A stretch of 36,563 nucleotides of DNA from Desulfuromonadaceae bacterium (GTDB lineage: Bacteria > Desulfobacterota > Desulfuromonadia > Desulfuromonadales > UBA2294), in assembly GCA_024636225.1 (NCBI GenBank), contig JAGXHN010000007.1, positions 1 to 36,563 of the forward strand, given 5' to 3'. Below are positions 7,376 to 15,795 of the stretch, piece by piece. How positions within the stretch are numbered: position 1 is the stretch's first letter; each line of letters starts with the position of its first letter. The notes below the pieces were generated by a model. It had not been told where the DNA came from and did no database searches. It worked only from the letters and a program-made list of their open reading frames with translations. A program made the position numbers and the translations under genes.

Positions 7376-8470
7376 TTATTCCTTTAGTCTCGATCGCACA
7401 AAACCTGATAAACATTGTAAAGAGACCGCTCTTTCATAACGGGGGAATTGATATAAAAAAAGGAGGCGGTTTTGCATCTGGTTCATACGCTCACCCCAAA
7501 CAACTCTCTTTTGGTAAGCCTTGTCGGAAAAAATCGAACCGTGCGGATACTGTTGAAGTTGCCGATCCAAAAGATCAAACCATCTGACTGAATCACGCTG
7601 TTTGTTCAAAGGGATGAGTCGGGGAGAAAAATCTGACGCAATCGCGACAGGCACGCGACGTATTTTCATAATACCGCTTGCAGAGAAGCCAAGCTGCAGC
7701 ACCATTGTCTTTCTCAACCGTTTTTGCCAAACATCGAAAACAAAATTACCCAGACTGTAAGCGATCACCCCGCCATTATATTCTTCGACACCCTGCAAAA
7801 CGTGCGAATGGTGACCAAGTATCACCGAGGCCCCCCGGTCAATCATGGCGTGCGCCGCCTCAATTTGCCAGGCAGCAGGGTAATCGATATATTCAGCCCC
7901 CCAATGTAACGAAACAATGAGAAAACGACACTCCTTGCGGACTGAATGGATCTCCTCTAAAAGTTGTGACATCTCGGCATGCGCGTACAACGGTGAAGAC
8001 GTAACTTTTTCTGGTCTTAAACAATAGCCGAGAAATCCGAACTTCAACCCTTTCGAGGTTATAAATCTGGGGAGACATCGATTGTCTTCCCCCGCCACCC
8101 CAACCGGCAAAATCCCTTCTTCCAGAAGGGATTGCACTGTTTCGGTAAAACCGGCCTCCCCATGCTGCATGATATGATTATTGGCGACCGAAAGGAGATT
8201 AAAGCCGCCTTTTTTCAGCAGGTGAAGAGTTTCTGGCGCCGCCCGCATCATCCGGCTATCGTTCCTGTTGTCATCAAGACCGGAATCAGAGATAACACAT
8301 TCCAGATTGCCAAAAGATAAATCACTCTCAGTCAGCAGCTGCCGAACACCCTGAAAGGGATCATAGTTTGGGTCCTGGGTGATACGACTACGCACACCCA
8401 AGCCAATCATCATGGCTCTGTCACCCAGATTAATATCACCGACTGCAGAGAGTACCGACAACTGTTCCAT
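7376..8470 (-). CDS. CapA/PgsA-type metallophosphoesterase-fold protein
   Basis: CapA-family protein (364 aa), a calcineurin-like phosphoesterase fold found in poly-gamma-glutamate synthesis and in many polysaccharide clusters. Metal-ligand motifs appear in the expected order: AVGDINLGD (9-17), FGNLEC (53-58), SVANNHIMQHGEAG (94-107), VSLHWGAEY and GHHSHVLQG, then AYSLGNFVFD. No signal peptide or membrane helix is seen, so it may be cytoplasmic, unlike membrane-anchored PgsA. It lies 8 bp after a GT2 gene and 4 bp before the PaaK/CapK-like gene; CapA with CapK suggests the pair modifies the polymer or a precursor. The substrate is unknown. Confidence 0.87.
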   Translation of the reverse strand: MEQLSVLSAVGDINLGDRAMMIGLGVRSRITQDPNYDPFQGVRQLLTESDLSFGNLECVISDSGLDDNRNDSRMMRAAPETLHLLKKGGFNLLSVANNHIMQHGEAGFTETVQSLLEEGILPVGVAGEDNRCLPRFITSKGLKFGFLGYCLRPEKVTSSPLYAHAEMSQLLEEIHSVRKECRFLIVSLHWGAEYIDYPAAWQIEAAHAMIDRGASVILGHHSHVLQGVEEYNGGVIAYSLGNFVFDVWQKRLRKTMVLQLGFSASGIMKIRRVPVAIASDFSPRLIPLNKQRDSVRWFDLLDRQLQQYPHGSIFSDKAYQKRVVWGERMNQMQNRLLFLYQFPRYERAVSLQCLSGFVRSRLKE

Positions 8471-8478
8471 AACTGAAC

Positions 8479-9435
8479 CTAACAGACCTGTTTAGGTCGA
8501 AAATTTTTAAACAGAGCAACGGCGCGACTGCACAGATACAAAAAATAGACGCCTGAAAGTGAGAAAAAACCTTCCTTAAAACCACCCAGTTTTTTAAACG
8601 ACTTATAGCTCGGAGCCGCCCCTATCAGCGTTATCAGCAAGATCGATAAATAGATGTTCACCCCAAAAGAGAGGCAATAAACTAATGTCACAACCCCAAA
8701 AAAATGCAGGAACAGATACATGGTGAGCAGATCAATATTTTTGTGCTGCAACAAGAGCCCAATTGAATCACCATGCCAGAACTCCCTCTTAACAAAAGCA
8801 AGGATATTTGCGGGATGGCCACTATTGAAAATCAAGAACCTGTTTGTGCGTAACAATAAAAACCCCTTTGCTCTGAGTCGTAACGACAGGTCCGAATCCT
8901 CTCCGATAGAAAGAGCCCCGTTAAAACCGTCGACCTGGTCAAATACATCACGCCGAACCGCAAAAAAACCAGAGCTAAGATTATCGACGGCCATAGATTG
9001 ATTCGGTTTGTCAAATAAGCGGGTGTGAAAATACCAGATCCGTTGCATCCACGAAACTGGCTCTACCGGCCGAAGACCATCGGGACCGATAGCGTGACAA
9101 CTTTCCGTATTGAAAATTGCTATTACAGTTCTAACCACACTTGTTGTGAAAATATTATCGGCATCCGAAAAGAGTAAAAATTCTCCAAAAGCACAAGAGG
9201 CACCGTAATTTCGGAGATCAGCAATCGATGCGTCTGGTCTTATATAAACCTTCGCGCCGAATGTGCGGCTATAATCGACTGTTTTATCGGTCGAACCATT
9301 ATCGACCACTATAATTTCACAGTTAAATTCTTCATTGAGCCCGGCCTGCGCTGCTATCGATTCGAGCAGTCGGCCGATATTCTTCTCCTCGTTATAAGCA
9401 GGAATGATGACAGAAACCATTGGCAGCATATTCAC
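8479..9435 (-). CDS. Family 2 glycosyltransferase with C-terminal membrane helices
   Basis: GT2 enzyme of 318 aa. The GT-A core has VSVIIPAYNEEKNIGRLL (7-24), the nucleotide-binding DNGSTD (45-50), a canonical DAD metal site in LLFSDADN (87-94), SSGFFAVRRDVF (154-165) and the catalytic ED pair in SIGEDSDL (176-183). C-terminal hydrophobic stretches (about 236-272 and 289-307) suggest membrane attachment. The start chosen is the GTG at 9435, which overlaps the stop of the upstream GT4 gene as GTGA and has GGAG eight bases upstream; ATG at 9429 is the alternative. It lies between a GT4 gene and CapA, indicating coupled expression in the EPS operon. Donor and acceptor cannot be deduced. Confidence 0.9.
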   Translation of the reverse strand: MNMLPMVSVIIPAYNEEKNIGRLLESIAAQAGLNEEFNCEIIVVDNGSTDKTVDYSRTFGAKVYIRPDASIADLRNYGASCAFGEFLLFSDADNIFTTSVVRTVIAIFNTESCHAIGPDGLRPVEPVSWMQRIWYFHTRLFDKPNQSMAVDNLSSGFFAVRRDVFDQVDGFNGALSIGEDSDLSLRLRAKGFLLLRTNRFLIFNSGHPANILAFVKREFWHGDSIGLLLQHKNIDLLTMYLFLHFFGVVTLVYCLSFGVNIYLSILLITLIGAAPSYKSFKKLGGFKEGFFSLSGVYFLYLCSRAVALFKNFRPKQVC

Positions 9436-10541
9436 CGATTTAACTCCAACTGATAAGAGTCTGCATAACTCGACACAACCGACCTCAGAGACAGATTATT
9501 TTGAACTTTTTCTACCGCCTTATTGCTAAGCCGTTGCTGAAGAGATTTTGAACGGATCAGCTTCGTACAACAGGCAGCCAAGCCCTCTGGATCCCCGGCA
9601 GAGACCATCAGCCCATCGATCGAATCCGCAACAATCTCTTCAGGACCTCCACTTTTCGTGACGATAACCGGCAAACCGCACGCCATAGCTTCAACCGTCG
9701 AGATTGAAAATCCTTCTGTAATCGACGGAAGAACAAAAATATCGAAGTTATTCAAAACTTTTGCAGCGTCAGGCTGGAAACCGACAAAGTGAAAGATCCC
9801 TTCAAGATTCAGTTCTTTACGCAACTGCAACATCTCCTCAAACAGCACTCCCGACCCCTGTCCGGCCACAACAAAACGACACTCAGGATTCTGAACATAA
9901 ACCAGTCGTGCGGCCTTTAAAAAAACCTCATACCCCTTCGATTTACGGATATTGCCGACGGCTCCGATCACAACCTGTTCCGGACCGATACCGAGCTCTC
10001 TTCTCAAACTCTCATTTTTGTCTGGATAGAAGGTCGAGAGGTCGACACCATTGTGGATGGTTATAGACTTTCTTGCAGAAAACCCGAGTTTCGCCACATA
10101 GTGCTCACGCAAACGATCCGAGACAAACACGATCTTAGTTGAACCGATATTGATTAATTTGCTCTTCAACCAGACAAGATTTTCTTTTTCGGCAACATCG
10201 ACAAACCCGTGTATCGTCGAGATGACCGGGACCCGGCAAATCAGACCCGCCAAGCTGCAGTATAGATTAGAGCCTAGTAAATGCGACTGGATCAGATCAA
10301 TTTTGTGCTCTTTTACAATCTGCACAAGCGCCTTAAGGTAGTGAAGATTAAAACTTCCTTTCGACTTGACAAAAACCGGTTCAACGCCGTTTTTGCGTAA
10401 TACATCGCAGACCCATCCGGGGCCGCCAATCGCCGCGATCGACTCAAACTGCTCGACATCAAGCCATTTTACCAAACTGACAAATACGGTCTCGGCCCCA
10501 CCTGAACCGGTTGTATCAATGGCATGCAGGACCTTTATCAT
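9432..10541 (-). CDS. Family 4 (GT-B) glycosyltransferase
   Basis: GT4 glycosyltransferase of 369 aa, likely adding a sugar to the lipid-linked repeat unit. The N-terminal glycine-rich loop TTGSGGAETV (10-19) and HGF (111-113) mark the acceptor-side domain. The donor domain shows GAVGNIRKSKGYEVFLKA (193-210), FVVAGQGSG (223-231), HFVGFQ (251-256) and the E-x7-E signature in ITEGFSISTVEAMACGLPVI (274-293). The ATG at 10541 overlaps the ATP-grasp gene stop as ATGA, and its own end overlaps the next GT2 start, so three genes are tightly coupled. It resembles the other GT4 protein (1321-2412) in layout but differs clearly in sequence. Confidence 0.92.
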   Translation of the reverse strand: MIKVLHAIDTTGSGGAETVFVSLVKWLDVEQFESIAAIGGPGWVCDVLRKNGVEPVFVKSKGSFNLHYLKALVQIVKEHKIDLIQSHLLGSNLYCSLAGLICRVPVISTIHGFVDVAEKENLVWLKSKLINIGSTKIVFVSDRLREHYVAKLGFSARKSITIHNGVDLSTFYPDKNESLRRELGIGPEQVVIGAVGNIRKSKGYEVFLKAARLVYVQNPECRFVVAGQGSGVLFEEMLQLRKELNLEGIFHFVGFQPDAAKVLNNFDIFVLPSITEGFSISTVEAMACGLPVIVTKSGGPEEIVADSIDGLMVSAGDPEGLAACCTKLIRSKSLQQRLSNKAVEKVQNNLSLRSVVSSYADSYQLELNR

Positions 10542-11740
10542 GAGCGCCTCTTTAAATTTTTCAGATATGAAGCGATTTCATACCTGAATGGGGCGATGTC
10601 ATTTTTGCTGATGACGTCGAAGGAGGTATCTCTCTCCCATATTCTTAAAAAATCCGCCACGGCCCGGTACTTCGACGGAGCCGTCTGCGTGAGATTCAAA
10701 GTTGTTTTGTTATTTTTTAATCGTATGATCAGATGATCAAGAGTCCCCAAAAACCATTTCAGCTTATGTCCGGCCGGGTAATCGTCAACAAGCGCTGTGC
10801 TCGACGTACCATGTAGAGCCCCGAGCAACAAGGCGGGAAAATCGATGCCACAGGTTATAGCGAGCTGTAAAGACCCCCAGAAACGCCCGTTGATTTCCAT
10901 CAATTTTGCCTTGCCGTCGCGTCGATCACGTTTGAATTCGACCATGGCGACACCGCTCCACCCGACTGCCGAGAGGAGACGATCAGATGCTGCAACCATC
11001 TCCTGATCAAGCACAACACTCTGTGAAACAACACTCACCCCGCCAGAAGGGGGTTTTTCACGCAACCTTTTATGCGAAAAAAGGGCTAAATGGCGATTTT
11101 CCCCATAAAGAGTAAACAACCCTGTACCGCTCCCGACGATTTTCTCCTGAATCAGAGAGGGATACTTCAGAACCGGACGGCTTGCATAAAGTTTTTCGAG
11201 CGCGTAGCGGTCAGAAGCATAACAGACGCCGCCTGACAGAAACCCCTCTCCGACCTGAATTCTGGAGAGGGCAGGTTTCACAACCACAGGAAAAGTATCG
11301 ATCTGATCGATGATCCGGGCAAGATCGCCAGCGTTATCAAGATAGAGCGTCTTGGGGATCGCAACCTGAAGACTTTCTGCCATTTTACAGAGGGCCGATT
11401 TGTCAGATACCGATTCCATCATAGATTGGGGCGGGCAAGCCAGAAGAGTCGTAACCGGGAGCGCATCACGAAAACGGTTCAGGGCATAGATCGACTGCTC
11501 TGTCATCGGGAAAATCGTGTCAATTTTTTCCCGATCAGCTATTTCCATAATTGCGCCGGCATAAGCTGCGGCGTGATGCAGAGGGTCGGGAGTCGCAATA
11601 CTACGAGAACAGAAACGGGAGCAGGAGGCGAGGTTTTTTCCCTTCGTATCGGTAACCAGAACGGTATGCCCCAACCTGCCGAGAGAGCGGGTGACAGCCA
11701 GCGCCGATCGGTTATCACCATCAGTGACCAAAATATTCAT
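10538..11740 (-). CDS. ATP-grasp ligase
   Basis: ATP-grasp superfamily protein of 400 aa, of the carbamoyl-phosphate-synthase-like carboxylate-amine ligase type. The N-terminal Rossmann-like domain begins NILVTDGDNRSALAVTRSLG (2-21). The ATP-grasp core includes VVVKPALSR (152-160) with the nucleotide-binding lysine, LIQEKIVGSGTG (196-207), and the Mg-binding LMEINGRFWGSLQLA (280-294) with Glu282 and Asn284. Such enzymes join a carboxylate to an amine through an acyl-phosphate. In EPS clusters they may attach amino acids or similar groups to sugars, but the substrates here are unknown. It starts 3 bp after the deacetylase gene and overlaps the GT4 gene by 4 bp. Confidence 0.88.
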   Translation of the reverse strand: MNILVTDGDNRSALAVTRSLGRLGHTVLVTDTKGKNLASCSRFCSRSIATPDPLHHAAAYAGAIMEIADREKIDTIFPMTEQSIYALNRFRDALPVTTLLACPPQSMMESVSDKSALCKMAESLQVAIPKTLYLDNAGDLARIIDQIDTFPVVVKPALSRIQVGEGFLSGGVCYASDRYALEKLYASRPVLKYPSLIQEKIVGSGTGLFTLYGENRHLALFSHKRLREKPPSGGVSVVSQSVVLDQEMVAASDRLLSAVGWSGVAMVEFKRDRRDGKAKLMEINGRFWGSLQLAITCGIDFPALLLGALHGTSSTALVDDYPAGHKLKWFLGTLDHLIIRLKNNKTTLNLTQTAPSKYRAVADFLRIWERDTSFDVISKNDIAPFRYEIASYLKNLKRRS

Positions 11741-11743
11741 AAA

Positions 11744-12748
11744 CTAAAACCTTCGCAGTAAAGTTCTGGCCTCAAAGAGTGAGAGGTCACTACAGACATC
11801 CTGATGCATACCGACGCGGGGAATCTCGAAAAAATCGCTGCTTTTTTCGACCCACCCTTTCTTTGTCGTCACCGCTCCTTTGAAACCGTGCTGATTTAAA
11901 AGAGATTTCAGCAGATCTGTGTAATTCCCATTCGGATAGGCAAAATAGTCAGGAACAGACCCAAGCTTATCTTTAATGGTCTGCAAAGACGCCAGGACTT
12001 CAGTCTCAGCTTCCTGCAAAGTCACCTGATCGAGAAGCACATGGTTGGCCGTATGGGCCCCGAAACTGACAAGACCGCTGGCCAGCATCTCTCTGGCTTC
12101 CTCCCAGTTGATAAAGAGGCGTTCAGGCTGAACAGTTCCACAGACATCACGCAAGAACAGAAGAAGTTGATGCCGCTCTTCCGGTCGCCACGATTTCAGT
12201 TCCGAAATGGCGGCATTGAGAAAAAGTTCAGGAGAGGATACCTGGTTTCTGACCTTTTCACGCAGCCTGCTCAGCAGAGGGTGTGCTTCGGAGCGTGAAT
12301 CCTCATTGAACTTTTGCAGGAAAAAGGTGAGTTCTTCCGGCCAGAAGAGCCGGTTCGTTCCGACAAATTCAGTCGCCAGAAAAATTGTTGCCGGCACCTG
12401 ATACTCCTTGATAACAGCAAAAGCATGTGTGTAGTTATCGCGCCAACCATCATCAAAAGTTATGGCACAACATTTATTGATATTTTGGCCGTTTTTTGCC
12501 CGGGCCATCAGCTCCGGCAGCGCGAGGAGGGTATAGTTTTCTTTCAAAAATGCGACCTGAGAGCGAAATGTCTCGGCTAAAACATACATCCCCGGCTGGA
12601 TAAAATATTTTTCTCCCTGCACCGAGTTCAAGATGCGATGGTACATCAGAATCAAGGCTTTGTTCTTCACCCGCAAAGAGACTAAAGAGAGCAATCCGCT
12701 ACCGACTGCAATCCGGGATATAAACTTTTTCAGCATCAGTTTTGACAT
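11744..12748 (-). CDS. NodB-type polysaccharide deacetylase
   Basis: Carbohydrate esterase 4 family protein of 334 aa, expected to remove N- or O-acetyl groups from a glycan. It shows MYHRI near the N-terminus (35-39), catalytic motif ITFDDGWRDN (96-105) with the Asp-Asp pair, metal-binding HTANH (232-236) and YPNGNYT (271-277). A mildly hydrophobic N-terminal segment (15-26) is too weak to call a signal peptide, so location is uncertain. An insertion of about 90 residues rich in charged and leucine residues (140-230) separates the first two motifs, longer than in compact NodB proteins. It is one of three deacetylase-fold proteins in the operon. Its ribosome binding site is weak (GGAG about 13 bases upstream). 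Confidence 0.9.
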   Translation of the reverse strand: MSKLMLKKFISRIAVGSGLLSLVSLRVKNKALILMYHRILNSVQGEKYFIQPGMYVLAETFRSQVAFLKENYTLLALPELMARAKNGQNINKCCAITFDDGWRDNYTHAFAVIKEYQVPATIFLATEFVGTNRLFWPEELTFFLQKFNEDSRSEAHPLLSRLREKVRNQVSSPELFLNAAISELKSWRPEERHQLLLFLRDVCGTVQPERLFINWEEAREMLASGLVSFGAHTANHVLLDQVTLQEAETEVLASLQTIKDKLGSVPDYFAYPNGNYTDLLKSLLNQHGFKGAVTTKKGWVEKSSDFFEIPRVGMHQDVCSDLSLFEARTLLRRF

Positions 12749-12794
12749 TATCAGTCGATAGCTCCAAAATCCGATTCCTGCCGAGGCAACAAAT

Positions 12795-14108
12795 TCAACT
12801 CAAAGGGGGATGCGGCACCTTTTCTCCAGTCCGGTTTTTTCTCACTTTTTTCCCCTCGTTAAGACCGAGAGCCGTTCTGGCCGACTCATGCAAAGAGACC
12901 GTCATCGCCAGATTGATCCAGAAATAAGGGTAGTACAAAACGGTAACAAAAAAACCGCTGACCATAAATCCGACCAATGCACCATCAAGACCGTAGGCCA
13001 GAAAGTACAAGAACCTAAAATCCTCTTTCGATTGCGCAAGCATTTTTCTGGTTCTGGAATTGAGTATAAAAGTATATAAAATCATCAAAATGAAAACGGC
13101 CAACCCGAGGTAGCCGAGTTCTGCGGCACATTCAATAAATATATTGTGCGGGACCTGGATATTCTCTATGCCGAGGATTTGTTCATTTGCGAGCACCCAA
13201 TTTTTATACCCGACACCGAGAACAGGGTATCTGTCAATCAGGTCGAGCCCATGCTCCCACAACACAAAACGGCTCATTGAGGTACTATCTTTTCCGATTG
13301 AGGAGAATCTTGCCATTTGCTGATCCGGGATAAAGGAATAAACGGCAAAACCGACGGCCACCAAAACCAGCAAGCTCTTTACCCGATATTTACTTTTCAG
13401 TATAAAATACAGCGCGACTGCAGCTGCACCAAGGACTGCCCCACGGGAAGAGGACGATACGGTTCCTGATAACGCCGTCAACGGAAATAAGCAGATAAGA
13501 CCTTGCTTCCATCTTGGCCAATAGCTTTTCAAGGCAAAGACGAAACAGGCTGAGACGGCCAGAAACACCACCATCTGTATCCCGAATTCGCCCGAATTAT
13601 GAAACCATCCCGGCCCGCCACCTGACCCACTTCCCATAAAATCAAAGCCAGCCCTTAACCAGTTCCGAAAAGAAAATTGAGCCATTTTAAAACTGTAAAT
13701 AAGAAAAGCGAGCACGAAAACAAGGAGTCTTTCTTCGGTATTAATGATGTTGATAATCAGAAAATAGATAACCAACCAGGAAAAAATCAGAGGTAATTCT
13801 TCATAGGCAGTCTCTGGAGAGAGGGCCATTATCGACGAGACAACCACGACGATAAAAAAAAGAATAAACAATCGGTTCATGAAATTTTTTGTATAGACCG
13901 GGTCAGGTCGAAGCAAAAACAGAACCATTGTAATAAACAAGATAACCTGCGGATAAGGGATGATGTTTATCGCAGGGTAGAGTGTTTGAGGACGGACGTA
14001 TTCGAAGAACAGATAAATATTGATCAACCAGAACAGGTGATCCTGAGTCTTCAGGTAGGCCCATATCTCCTTAACTTTTATGCTGTATAAAGGATTCATA
14101 GCTCTCAT
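12795..14108 (-). CDS. O-antigen ligase/polymerase (Wzy/WaaL-like) membrane protein
   Basis: Polytopic inner-membrane protein of about 437 aa with roughly ten hydrophobic segments, predicted to polymerise repeat units or ligate glycan on the periplasmic side. The family hallmarks are the SSSSRGAVLGAAAV segment and the large periplasmic loop region with GVGYKNW followed by VPHNIFIECAAELGYLGL; the PHN-x2-IE-x4-GxxG pattern is typical of the O-antigen ligase domain. A looser resemblance to the exosortase-A-associated ligase family TIGR03097 is possible. The start taken is the ATG at 14108, overlapping the phosphatase stop as ATGA; the ATG at 14099 is equally plausible. With a separate flippase upstream, this is most simply the Wzy polymerase of a Wzx/Wzy pathway. 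Confidence 0.85.
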   Translation of the reverse strand: MRAMNPLYSIKVKEIWAYLKTQDHLFWLINIYLFFEYVRPQTLYPAINIIPYPQVILFITMVLFLLRPDPVYTKNFMNRLFILFFIVVVVSSIMALSPETAYEELPLIFSWLVIYFLIINIINTEERLLVFVLAFLIYSFKMAQFSFRNWLRAGFDFMGSGSGGGPGWFHNSGEFGIQMVVFLAVSACFVFALKSYWPRWKQGLICLFPLTALSGTVSSSSRGAVLGAAAVALYFILKSKYRVKSLLVLVAVGFAVYSFIPDQQMARFSSIGKDSTSMSRFVLWEHGLDLIDRYPVLGVGYKNWVLANEQILGIENIQVPHNIFIECAAELGYLGLAVFILMILYTFILNSRTRKMLAQSKEDFRFLYFLAYGLDGALVGFMVSGFFVTVLYYPYFWINLAMTVSLHESARTALGLNEGKKVRKNRTGEKVPHPPLS

Positions 14109-14695
14109 TTTTTCGAAGCATTGCCCACAACAAGCGTCCCTATCCCTTCGAGTGGCACCCGCATCCTGCCAAAGCAACGCCGGAACTCAACCTCCCCAAG
14201 CCCAAAGGGGTCGTAGATGTTACAGAATAACCGATCCGGCCACGGTGCGAAGTCACGCAGAAGATGAATCTTGTTTTTATAGCCGGGATACAGATCAATC
14301 AATCTGCGGTACTGGCCATATTCCATCGGTACAATCAGTTCTGCACTCTCCAGATCGCAGGCTTCAGGCCTCTTTGAACAGTGTGCCGCCAGATCGACCC
14401 CGAACTCCCTGCCGGCAAGCACAGCCTCTTCAGGGGAGATGCCCCCCTGATCGACATCGATACCGCATGACTCGATCCTCAAGGATTCCGACCGAACCAG
14501 TCCCCTGAGATAGTATTCGGCAAAAGCGCTGCGGCAAATGTTCCCCTTGCAGACAAAAACGATATGCCGCGCCCCCTTCGCAGCAAAAGTGTCACGGACA
14601 AGCCGATAAGCGGCGGAATCAAAAAGAGTCTGAAACCCTCTTCTGACGTTCCGCTTAAATTTTCGATCCAGATTCGCTTTGAGCCAACTAAACAT
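14105..14695 (-). CDS. Low-molecular-weight protein tyrosine phosphatase with N-terminal extension
   Basis: Wzb-like LMW-PTP of 196 aa, expected to dephosphorylate the BY-kinase of the same locus and tune EPS export. The P-loop VCKGNICRS matches the C-x5-R signature (Cys49, Arg55), and the general-acid loop is present as YDPFG (Asp162). Typical members place the cysteine at about residue 10; here some 40 basic residues (WLKANLDRKFKRNVRRGF and following) precede it, possibly for membrane or partner binding. The start is set at the ATG at 14695 because GGTGG lies eight bases upstream; in-frame GTGs at 14704 and 14707 are alternatives. It sits between a deacetylase-like gene and the polymerase gene, overlapping the latter by 4 bp. 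Confidence 0.88.
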   Translation of the reverse strand: MFSWLKANLDRKFKRNVRRGFQTLFDSAAYRLVRDTFAAKGARHIVFVCKGNICRSAFAEYYLRGLVRSESLRIESCGIDVDQGGISPEEAVLAGREFGVDLAAHCSKRPEACDLESAELIVPMEYGQYRRLIDLYPGYKNKIHLLRDFAPWPDRLFCNIYDPFGLGEVEFRRCFGRMRVPLEGIGTLVVGNASKK

Positions 14696-14713
14696 CGGAC
14701 GCACCACCCGTCT

Positions 14714-15757
14714 TCAAATCGTTTTTTCAGCCTGAGATTGGTTCATGGTAAACAGGCTGCTGTTTCCGGTCCCGACCATGGGGATCGCAGAAGGTTTAAA
14801 TGTCGCTTCAAATTGAGCCAGGGTGACAGAGTTCCAACCCGATTCACGAGCAACCTCCAGAAAGCTTCTGATCTTCATGAAAAAAAGCTGCTCATCCTCT
14901 TTTGTCTTTACAAAGGGACTTAACCCGGCAACCAGACTCGTGGAATGAAAAACCATATTGAGGCAGTTGTGGTGATTTGTTTCCATCCGTCTGGCCAGGC
15001 GGATCATGGCATTGGCATCGGCCAATTCAGGTGACAGCCAGACCTTGTTCAACAGTCCGAGAGAATCGAGCACCCCTTTCAACCTGAGTTTTTTAACAAC
15101 AGGGCTCTCTATCGCCTGCATCAGCTGATGACACAATGAAAAGTTTGGCTGCAAAAAGCCGACAGTGGCCGGTACCTGCAATAAAGAATTGCGCCCCTCG
15201 CCCCCCACGCTCCCCCCGGGGTAAAAGATAAAAGGCTCAGGCCCAAAATCTGAAAAGTCTGGTCCACCATACTTCTTTACACTGACATACGGTGTCACGG
15301 AGGTATCGACCCGGTAGCCGAGACGGCAGAGTGATCTCGCTGTTGACAGCCCGAAACCCCAGCGACCAGCGCGAAAAGAGACAGGAACAACCCCGAGATT
15401 GCGACAGATCACCTCATGCAGAGTTTCGAGCTTTTGATCCTGTAACTCTTCAGGAAGGTTGCATAACATAGTATGAAAATTGAGGTTGTTAACCCGTCTG
15501 TCGAAGGGGGGGGTATTCCAGGGGTGGCAGTGCATGCCAATCTCACATTTCCCCGCATCGAGATAACCTCTGAACATCTCGATACAGCGCTGATCGGTCG
15601 CAACGGGATAAGTAATCAGATAGGTCGGCCTGACCTTGAATTCATCAAAAAGATTTTGCAACAAGGGGATGTGTTCAAGGTTTTTCAGGCTGTAGCCTGT
15701 CTGATTATAATAGCCCCAGTTGTCAGCTTCGGTGTCTATCGTAATAATTAGATTCAT
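14714..15757 (-). CDS. Divergent polysaccharide-deacetylase-fold protein
   Basis: 347-aa protein with the NodB-like barrel pattern in divergent form: it opens LIITIDTEADNWG (3-15), has EIGMHCHPWNTPP (72-84) in place of the usual H-x3-H motif, and FRAGRWGFG (128-136) matching the arginine loop. The Asp8/Glu10 start and the HCH motif suggest an active metal site, but the usual D-D pair and histidine spacing are altered, so substrate and even activity are uncertain. It resembles the WalW-type branch seen in LPS/EPS clusters. There is no signal peptide. A strong GAGGG lies seven bases before the ATG. The neighbours are a GT2 gene upstream and the LMW-PTP 18 bp downstream. Confidence 0.75.
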   Translation of the reverse strand: MNLIITIDTEADNWGYYNQTGYSLKNLEHIPLLQNLFDEFKVRPTYLITYPVATDQRCIEMFRGYLDAGKCEIGMHCHPWNTPPFDRRVNNLNFHTMLCNLPEELQDQKLETLHEVICRNLGVVPVSFRAGRWGFGLSTARSLCRLGYRVDTSVTPYVSVKKYGGPDFSDFGPEPFIFYPGGSVGGEGRNSLLQVPATVGFLQPNFSLCHQLMQAIESPVVKKLRLKGVLDSLGLLNKVWLSPELADANAMIRLARRMETNHHNCLNMVFHSTSLVAGLSPFVKTKEDEQLFFMKIRSFLEVARESGWNSVTLAQFEATFKPSAIPMVGTGNSSLFTMNQSQAEKTI

Positions 15758-15795
15758 GACATTCCCTCACTATTAGTATTAACGTTAAGAAAAAG

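Noticed and set aside
14109..14177. Longer N-terminus for the polymerase gene
   Set aside because: The upstream segment lies within the phosphatase coding region and is unlike a membrane-protein N-terminus; the ATGA overlap at 14108 is a better start.
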